Program-made: the position numbers and the translations under genes | Source: Bacteroides sp. CAG:545 | Lineage (GTDB): Bacteria; Bacteroidota; Bacteroidia; Bacteroidales; UBA932 | Assembly (NCBI GenBank): GCA_000432515.1 | Contig: HF995991.1 | Span: forward strand, 1-57,391 | Length of the DNA: 57,391 nt | Direction of reading: 5' to 3' | The notes under the pieces: generated by a model | What the model was told of the DNA's origin: nothing | The model's database searches: none | The model's input: only the letters and a program-made list of their open reading frames with translations | Shown here: one piece after another, positions 51,838 through 57,391 of the stretch | Layout of the letters: the number at the start of each line of letters is the position of its first letter | How positions within the stretch are numbered: the first letter of the stretch is position 1

Positions 51838-53298
51838 ATGAAACATAAAATATTCTCAATATTGTTATCCGTTATGGCCATTGCAGGCTGCACAAAAAGC
51901 AACGAAGAGCAGGGCGGAAATAACGGAGCGCTTGCAGCACCTGATGTTCAGATAATCGCAGAAGCCACTTCGCTGACGGCAATGTGGAATCCTGTCAATG
52001 GAGCAGACGGTTACAGAATCGAAATCACATACCTCGCTGACGGTACCAATGCCGATGTAGTGAAGGAGAACATCAAAGAGACAAACTATATCGCAAAGGG
52101 TCTGCACCCTGGCAGGACATACACAGTCAGAATCGCTGCCACAAAGGACGGCAAGGCATCGTCAAACTGGTTCTACAAGGACGTGACCACCGACAACAAG
52201 GCCATCACATTCGAGATTACCCCTTACGAATGTTACGACAAGGAAGGCGGTTATCTGTATTACAGCGCATTTGTAAAACCGAGCGATGAGGGCATTTACT
52301 ACTGGGTAGGTGCTGTGGCATACAGTTCAAAGGGTGATGCAAAATCCTGGATTGAGACAGATATCCAGAACCATATCGACAAAGGCGAGACATGGGAATC
52401 ACTTGTAAAGGACAAGTATATCATCCAAGGAAATAGCCAGTGCGGTTTCGAATTCGACGGAGCTGATGATATGATGTTCACTGCTGCAGCTGTGGAGAAG
52501 ACCAAGAAAGGCATTGAGATCATCTCAGACGTTTCCATGAGTTATCCTTTCTATGCTATAAACCACGGTGCATCCAAATCTCACCCTGCCACATTTGATG
52601 ACTTTGTAGGAGAATGGGTCTGCATGCCGAACGGACAATATTCAAGAAAGGAAGACAACACATTGGAAGTGGTGGAAAGCAAGCCGTTCAATGTGACGAT
52701 AGCCAAATCTGGCAGCAATACATTGACAATTACCGGCTGGGGCGGTGACAGGAACAGATTCAACTCTAGCCCTATCACCATCGACTACAAGAACGCGACC
52801 GACGAAATCGACGAGCATTTCACGATTACTCTTCCTCAGACGATCAAGACCGAGGGCGAGACAGAATGGGCATACACTTCCTGGTTCGTATTGTCATCAA
52901 TGAAAGACGGTGTTACTACGAGTCTCTATCAGCCATACGACAAAGAGTATGCAGTGACAGTAATGCCATCATGGAAAGTAGGCTTCCACGGCTATATCGG
53001 GAACAAGAACAAGACTGTCATAAAGATTGAAGGGGAAAGATATACAGGAAGCGATCTCGGAGCAGAGATGACAGGCTTATGGCCTTGCGGAATGAATGCA
53101 GAGGGCAAGTTCTCCAAATTCCTGAACGGCTCTGAAAAACGTAATGATGATCCTATCTCCATGTACTACCTGGCAAGAAAGGATTTCGCAGAAGGAAAGA
53201 TTTTCCAGGCACCTGATGTAAGCGATGAGATCATCTCCAGCGCATCAGTAAAATCTGCGGGAGCTAAAGCATTGACATACAAGCGTGTAAATCAGTAG
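51838..53298 (+). CDS. Lipoprotein with N-terminal Fn3 domain
   Basis: From ATG 51838 the protein has 486 residues, a lipobox (AIAGC), one fibronectin-III-like domain (about 31-115: LTAMWNPVNGADGYRIEI, LHPGRTYTVRIAATKDG) and a long beta-rich region without recognised motifs, part of which (ITPYECYDKEGGYLYYSAFV) echoes the modules of the first lipoprotein. The in-frame ATG at 51811 would overlap the previous gene and put residues before the signal peptide, so it is rejected. It is third in the operon, 13 bp after its neighbour. Confidence 0.8.
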   Translation: MKHKIFSILLSVMAIAGCTKSNEEQGGNNGALAAPDVQIIAEATSLTAMWNPVNGADGYRIEITYLADGTNADVVKENIKETNYIAKGLHPGRTYTVRIAATKDGKASSNWFYKDVTTDNKAITFEITPYECYDKEGGYLYYSAFVKPSDEGIYYWVGAVAYSSKGDAKSWIETDIQNHIDKGETWESLVKDKYIIQGNSQCGFEFDGADDMMFTAAAVEKTKKGIEIISDVSMSYPFYAINHGASKSHPATFDDFVGEWVCMPNGQYSRKEDNTLEVVESKPFNVTIAKSGSNTLTITGWGGDRNRFNSSPITIDYKNATDEIDEHFTITLPQTIKTEGETEWAYTSWFVLSSMKDGVTTSLYQPYDKEYAVTVMPSWKVGFHGYIGNKNKTVIKIEGERYTGSDLGAEMTGLWPCGMNAEGKFSKFLNGSEKRNDDPISMYYLARKDFAEGKIFQAPDVSDEIISSASVKSAGAKALTYKRVNQ

Positions 53299-53350
53299 CA
53301 GACACCTCTGTCAGGACATTGGCGACAGAGGACTGCACTACATATATGAA

Positions 53351-53388
53351 AGAAGGTGACCAGAATTCCGGCCACCTTCTTTTGTTGT
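53351..53388 (+). terminator. Rho-independent terminator of the lipoprotein operon
   Basis: An 11-bp stem with one mismatch (53351-53361 with 53370-53380), loop of 8 nt, followed by TTTTGTTGTT. It is 53 bp after the last lipoprotein stop and confirms that the operon ends here. Confidence 0.85.
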
Positions 53389-53401
53389 TCAGTCAATGTT
53401 G

Positions 53402-54925
53402 TTATCCGCAGTAGAAATACTTGTCCACGAGAGCCTTGACCTTGTCCGGATCTTTCTGAGCATCGGCAAGCAGACCCTTGTCACCGAAAGAGCGCAAGGA
53501 CCTGATAATACCGTCTATCATGCGAGGAGAGAAGACATTGTCCTGCTCAAACACGCTGCGCACCTGCTCGAGAGCATCGGCAGATTCACTGCAGCAGCCC
53601 GGCAATTCAGCAAAATCCTTGGACCCCTTGGTATGGATATTCAATCCCGCATAAGTGCGGCCAGTAAGTTCAAGAGCCTCTTTCACAGGCATTTCCAAGC
53701 CATAGCGGCAAGCGGTGCAGAGACCTGCCATGAGCTGATATATATCCGCTGAACTGTCAGGAGAACGCATCTCTACAGTCTGCTTGGCTGAGGCGTCTGA
53801 GACCTCGTAACCGTCAGAATACTTGCAGTGGTTCTCCACCGGATTCGCATCCGCGCACATGTCGTTGGCAGTGGACCAGCCCAATGGGACACGCACGAGT
53901 GCAGAACGGTTGCAGTCACCCCAGCAGATATTGGTCGGGGCCTCCTGATGAGGAACCAGACGGAAATATGAAGTAGGATTCTTGTTGCCGAACGCGGTTA
54001 TAGCAGGAGCGAGCGTCATCATGCCGGCGATGGCTCTGTGCGCGATTTCTGAAAGCTTGCCGCTTTCGGTCATGCAGCTCTTGCCGTCCTTCATGATTCT
54101 CATGTGGATATGCATACCTGAACCGGCCTCGCCTACGATGATTTTCGGAGCGAAAGTGACATCCAGGCCATATTCCCATGCAAGAGTGCGGATTACCCAT
54201 TTGGCAAGAAGAATCTGGTCGGCAGCCGTTTCTATAGGAACCGGAAGGAATTCGATTTCGTTCTGCTCATAGGTTTTTCCGTCTCTGGTGAAATTGCCGA
54301 CCTCGCTGTGACCGTACTTGATCTGTCCCCCGGCCTGAGCGATACGGGCCATGCATTCCGTCCTGAACTCATTGAGCTTTGCAAACGGAGCCGACTCGTG
54401 ATAGCCTTTCTGGTCAGTTCCCGGGAAAAGTTCATCCTCGTCAGCAATCACATAATACTCGAGCTCTCCCATAGCGTCGAACGTCATGTCGGTAGCCTTG
54501 GTGAACTGCCTTGACGCCTTCAGCACAGTAAGGTACGGGTCGCATTCGAAAGGTCTGCCGTCCTTGTCATAGAAACTGCAGAGCATATCCAGAGTAGGAA
54601 TTTCGGCGAAAGGATCCACAAACGCCGTCCTGAAACGCGGAATCACGTACAGGTCGCTGCTGCCCGCCTCCACAAATGAAGGGAACAGGCTGGATCCGTC
54701 CACTCTCTCGCCCTGACTGAGAATCGTCTCGAGATATTCGAGACTATTGATGATGAAGTTCAATGTCTTTACTCTTCCGTCCTCTGCAGGATACATGAAA
54801 TTCACCATTTTGATACCGTAAGAACGGATAAACTCCACGATATCAGCCTTGGTAAAGGACTCCGGCGACTTTCTCAGATATGTCGCTACAATGTTTGGAG
54901 ACAACTCCATCTTTTTATCTGCCAT
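53402..54925 (-). CDS. glnA: Glutamine synthetase (GSI-like)
   Basis: The 507-residue enzyme condenses glutamate and ammonia with ATP. It has the beta-grasp part (GERVDGSSLFPSFVEAGSSD), the metal/glutamate site GELEYYVI, GEAGSGMHIHM and the ATP/glutamate region PHQEAPTNICWGDCNRSALVR; the usual PGYEAP is PHQEAP here. I do not see the adenylylation-site tyrosine motif of enterobacterial GlnA, so covalent control is unlikely. The leader has a palindrome and a promoter. It follows murI on the same strand. Confidence 0.92.
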   Translation of the reverse strand: MADKKMELSPNIVATYLRKSPESFTKADIVEFIRSYGIKMVNFMYPAEDGRVKTLNFIINSLEYLETILSQGERVDGSSLFPSFVEAGSSDLYVIPRFRTAFVDPFAEIPTLDMLCSFYDKDGRPFECDPYLTVLKASRQFTKATDMTFDAMGELEYYVIADEDELFPGTDQKGYHESAPFAKLNEFRTECMARIAQAGGQIKYGHSEVGNFTRDGKTYEQNEIEFLPVPIETAADQILLAKWVIRTLAWEYGLDVTFAPKIIVGEAGSGMHIHMRIMKDGKSCMTESGKLSEIAHRAIAGMMTLAPAITAFGNKNPTSYFRLVPHQEAPTNICWGDCNRSALVRVPLGWSTANDMCADANPVENHCKYSDGYEVSDASAKQTVEMRSPDSSADIYQLMAGLCTACRYGLEMPVKEALELTGRTYAGLNIHTKGSKDFAELPGCCSESADALEQVRSVFEQDNVFSPRMIDGIIRSLRSFGDKGLLADAQKDPDKVKALVDKYFYCG

Positions 54926-54967
54926 ATTGTTATCAATTTAGTGTTATTACTTCGCATTTTTCTTCCA

Positions 54968-54985
54968 ATCAGTAAAATTACTGAT
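54968..54985. promoter_or_regulatory. Palindrome in the glnA leader
   Basis: A perfect inverted repeat with 8-bp arms (ATCAGTAA and TTACTGAT) around two A residues. It sits about 18-35 bp downstream of the predicted transcript start and 43 bp before ATG 54925. A dimeric repressor operator is plausible; the regulator is not known. Confidence 0.5.
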
Positions 54986-55008
54986 AATTTATCGGAAAAA
55001 CAGTATGG

Positions 55009-55016
55009 CAAACTTA
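55009..55016 (-). promoter_or_regulatory. Putative glnA -7 element
   Basis: TAAGTTTG on the minus strand (55016-55009) matches TAnnTTTG. No -33 element at the expected distance is convincing. The leader to ATG 54925 would be about 78 nt. Confidence 0.45.
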
Positions 55017-55035
55017 AGAATTTAAGTCCACAATA

Positions 55036-55056
55036 AAAAGCAATTCTCAAGAATTG
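55036..55056 (-). terminator. Possible murI terminator
   Basis: A 7-bp AT-rich inverted repeat (55041-55047 with 55050-55056) overlaps the murI stop codon and is followed on the minus strand by CTTTTTATT. The stem is weak and the loop only 2 nt (4 nt if the last pair opens), so it is a tentative terminator separating murI from glnA. Confidence 0.45.
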
Positions 55057-55910
55057 GTAAAAATAGTTCCATACAGATGATGGAGCGGCTCCGGATCACC
55101 TGAGGAAAGGAGCTTCACGTGAGGCGAAGACGGGACAGCAGAGGCATTTCGGGCCAATGCAGAAGACGCCTCCCCGGCACTGAGCATCCCGTCCCTTTCC
55201 AAGACATGCACCAGCTGACGCGCGACAGCAGGAGCCGGGTCAATGAATCTGATATCCGGCCCGGCAACTTTCTGAAGGACAGGGAGAAGAAACGGATAAT
55301 GCGTACAGCCCAGGACTATTATATCCGCTCCTGCGGACAGCAGTGGACCAAGGCTTGCCTTCACCACATCTTCCGCTTCGCTACCGGACAGTCTGCCCTC
55401 TTCCACGAGCTCCACGAAGCCCCGTCCGACATGTTCGAAGACATTGACCTGATCATCTACACTTTCCTTGGTCTTGAGATATTTGGAGCCTTTGAGCGTG
55501 CCGGCTGTGGCAAGAACTCCGACTACGCCGGTGCGGGTGCCGAGCGCGGCAGGTTTGACCGCCGGTTCCATTCCGATAAAGCAGATATGGTCATGCCGGC
55601 CTCCAGTCAGTTCTCGAACCTTGTCGCGCACCTCCTGCGAAGAAGCATCAGAATACTCAGCCCGAAGCACGGAAATCGCCGCAGCAGTAGCTGTATTGCA
55701 TGCCACGACAATAACGTCCGCACCTTCTTTCAGCAACCGCTCCGTTATCGCACGCGCACGGTCCTGAATGTACTCCGGTGACTTCTCCCCATAGGGGCAA
55801 TGCGCATTGTCAGAGTAATATACATATTCTGCTTCAGGAAGAAGACGGGTTATCTCCTTGAGGACTGACAACCCGCCTTCACCGGAATCGAAGACTCCTA
55901 TCTTAATCAT
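55047..55910 (-). CDS. murI: Glutamate racemase
   Basis: MurI converts L- to D-glutamate for peptidoglycan. The 287-residue protein has FDSGEGGLSVL (Asp8, Ser9), the first catalytic cysteine in VVACNTATAAA (Cys71) and the second in VLGCTHYPFL (Cys202). Length is usual for the family, with an additional C-terminal tail. The ATG is 17 bp after the serine-rich protein stop, so it is probably co-transcribed with it. Confidence 0.96.
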   Translation of the reverse strand: MIKIGVFDSGEGGLSVLKEITRLLPEAEYVYYSDNAHCPYGEKSPEYIQDRARAITERLLKEGADVIVVACNTATAAAISVLRAEYSDASSQEVRDKVRELTGGRHDHICFIGMEPAVKPAALGTRTGVVGVLATAGTLKGSKYLKTKESVDDQVNVFEHVGRGFVELVEEGRLSGSEAEDVVKASLGPLLSAGADIIVLGCTHYPFLLPVLQKVAGPDIRFIDPAPAVARQLVHVLERDGMLSAGEASSALARNASAVPSSPHVKLLSSGDPEPLHHLYGTIFTNS

Positions 55911-55927
55911 AATGAGAATGTTGACTA

Positions 55928-57391
55928 CTAATATCCGTAGTTGTTGTAAGTTCTGGACATCTGTCCGTACATCTGACCGAGAACTTCGAGATAAGGCACG
56001 CCGCCGACAAGAGTCAGCCTATAGACTGTGTCATCCACCCTGTAATACTGAACTCCGTTAAGAGTGATTATATCATAATCTTCCGGGAGGCTCTGGACCA
56101 ATGCTCCTGCAGGAGGGACTATGGTCTGGTACTGTCCGTTGCCATTTACAATGTAGAAGATACCGTCCTGGTAGAAATAATTGCGGTCAGCGAAAGCATA
56201 GCTCTGGACAAGTCCCAGACGGCTTGCTATCTCATAGGAAGAAAGCGCCGCTGTAGGGTTCATGGCAATGGCATTGTTCTGAGCCAGGATTGTCGCATTG
56301 TTCTGGGCGATGATACGGTTCTGCTGGTCAATGTACCTGTTGTTCGCATCTATCGCGCTGTATGTGCGGTAAACATTGTTATAATAAGCGAAGTTCACTG
56401 CCGCGAATGTCATATCGGCGACAGCCGCAGTAATCGTGACACCGAACGGCGGACGGCAAACGATGTAATGTCCGTGGTAAGGTCTGTAATACACATCGTT
56501 ATAGATGTAGTAGTCCACGCCGAAATATCTCGCTACCCTGTATCTCGGAGGCAGGACCTCAACTCTGAAACCGAAGCAATGAGGGTGATGATGGTCGTAG
56601 AAATGTCCCGGACGGTCGTAAGGCATGAATCCGCGGTCACGTGGCGGGATACGCTCCACATTATGGTCGTTGATCCTGAAGTCATCAGCATTGTTCATTC
56701 TCGAACCAGGCTTGCCGCCTGAAACTCTGGTATTGGAGCCGGACTGTGAACGCATCTGGCTGGTAACTGTGCCGAGACCGCCTTTGGTAACATTGGTATT
56801 GCTCCTTACTGAGCTTGAAGAAGAGGAACGCACCTGCGAACTCTGCCCGGAAGATGAGCTGGAGCCACGTACCTGGGAAGAGCTGCCTGACTGACGAGTC
56901 TGTGAGGATGAGCTGGAACGGCGCACCTGGCTGTCTGATGAGCTTTCTCTATTTATCTGATTTGAGACATCCACCTGATTTACGTCTTTTACTATATAAG
57001 TATCGGACTCAGAGCCACGCACCTGAGTGGAATTTCCTGACTGGCGCACCTGTGAGGATGAGCTGGAACGGTTGTTCGAGCCGCGCACCTGAGACGAAGA
57101 ACTCGAGCCTGAGGTTCTTGTACCGGTAGAACGGGACTGGGATGAGGAGCTGGCGCCACGAACCTGTGACGAAGAGCTTGAACCACGGACCTGTGACGAG
57201 GAGCTTGAACCACGGACCTGTGATGAGGTACCGGAACTACGTGTCTGTGAAGAACTTCTTGAACTTCTTACCTGAGAAGAAGTGCCCGAGCTGCGGGTCT
57301 GGGATGAGCTCGAACGGGACTGGTAAGAACTGCCGGAACTGCGTGTCTGCGAACTTGAAGAACGCACCTGTGATGAAGAACCGGAAGAGCG
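55928..57391 (-). CDS. Serine-rich repeat protein with DUF6515-like domain (5' end outside window)
   Basis: The frame stays open to the window edge in repeat sequence, so the true start and any signal peptide are missing. At least 230 residues consist of SSSQVRGS/SSSQTRSSG-type units rich in Ser, Gln, Arg and Gly. The C-terminal part (about the last 240 residues) has PPRYRVARYFGVDYYIY, PYHGHYIVCRPPFGV, a hydrophobic segment, YFYQDGIFYIV and VQSLPEDYDIITLNGVQYY, resembling DUF6515 proteins. An internal GTG at 57367 lies inside the repeats and is not a real start. Function unknown; probably secreted or envelope-associated. Confidence 0.75.
   Translation of the reverse strand, partial: RSSGSSSQVRSSSSQTRSSGSSYQSRSSSSQTRSSGTSSQVRSSRSSSQTRSSGTSSQVRGSSSSSQVRGSSSSSQVRGASSSSQSRSTGTRTSGSSSSSQVRGSNNRSSSSSQVRQSGNSTQVRGSESDTYIVKDVNQVDVSNQINRESSSDSQVRRSSSSSQTRQSGSSSQVRGSSSSSGQSSQVRSSSSSSVRSNTNVTKGGLGTVTSQMRSQSGSNTRVSGGKPGSRMNNADDFRINDHNVERIPPRDRGFMPYDRPGHFYDHHHPHCFGFRVEVLPPRYRVARYFGVDYYIYNDVYYRPYHGHYIVCRPPFGVTITAAVADMTFAAVNFAYYNNVYRTYSAIDANNRYIDQQNRIIAQNNATILAQNNAIAMNPTAALSSYEIASRLGLVQSYAFADRNYFYQDGIFYIVNGNGQYQTIVPPAGALVQSLPEDYDIITLNGVQYYRVDDTVYRLTLVGGVPYLEVLGQMYGQMSRTYNNYGY
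56800..57391 (-). repeat. Degenerate tandem repeats encoding SSSQ(V/T)RxS units
   Basis: The sequence is a succession of 24- to 30-bp in-frame units, best preserved between 57160 and 57240 (two nearly identical copies of the SSSQVRGS unit). Codon choices vary among older units, so the array is a mix of ancient and recent duplications. It continues beyond the window. Confidence 0.8.

Noticed and set aside
57365..57367. GTG start for the serine-rich protein
   Set aside because: The codon lies inside a QVRSS repeat and the frame stays open to the window end, so the gene is truncated instead.

Overview
The window is chromosomal DNA of a member of the Bacteroidota, most likely a gut-type Bacteroidales bacterium. 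The evidence is a complete Bat (aerotolerance-type) operon, several Bacteroidota-style lipoproteins (BACON-like, Lcl_C-like and Fn3-like modules), few Shine-Dalgarno sequences, and promoters of the TTTG-N19-TAnnTTTG type, including one perfect match in front of the tRNA/tuf/rpoBC operon. I cannot name the genus from sequence alone. I see no phage, insertion sequence, CRISPR array or rRNA operon. Most of the window is core genome; accessory-like content is limited to the surface lipoproteins and low-complexity proteins.

Layout. 1-1.7 kb: a lipoprotein with an FGE-sulfatase-like domain. 1.8-3.8 kb: glyA and a divergent SpoU/TrmH methyltransferase. 3.8-14.1 kb (minus): moxR, a DUF58 protein, a membrane protein, batA, batB, batC, a batD-batE fusion, and a metallophosphoesterase/beta-propeller gene coupled to the end by an ATGA overlap. 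14.1-22.9 kb (plus): truA, an exbB-exbD-tonB set, an rRNA pseudouridine synthase with a long repetitive N-terminus, era, parC and aroK. 22.9-30 kb: recJ (minus), divergent from lysS, a SpoU methyltransferase, aroE, ssb and purA.

30-43 kb (minus): the transcription/translation superoperon. In transcription order it reads tRNA-Thr(UGU), tRNA-Tyr, tRNA-Gly, tRNA-Thr(GGU), tuf, tRNA-Trp, secE, nusG, rplK, rplA, rplJ, rplL, rpoB, rpoC. It has a strong promoter before the first tRNA, an attenuator-like hairpin between rplL and rpoB, and a terminator after rpoC.

43-48.6 kb: dxs, two tandem paralogous MFS transporters, and an aldo/keto reductase. 48.6-53.4 kb: a 400-bp divergent intergenic region with a four-armed palindromic element, followed by an operon of three unrelated lipoproteins ending in a clear terminator. 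53.4-57.4 kb (minus): a serine-rich repeat protein truncated by the window edge, murI and glnA.

The best candidates for something new are the four-armed palindrome with its three-lipoprotein operon, the BatD-BatE fusion that keeps an internal signal peptide and start codon, the phosphoesterase/propeller protein tied to the Bat operon, and three GNRA-type mini-hairpins ahead of the repeat-rich pseudouridine synthase. All functions are inferred from motifs read by eye; no database search was run.
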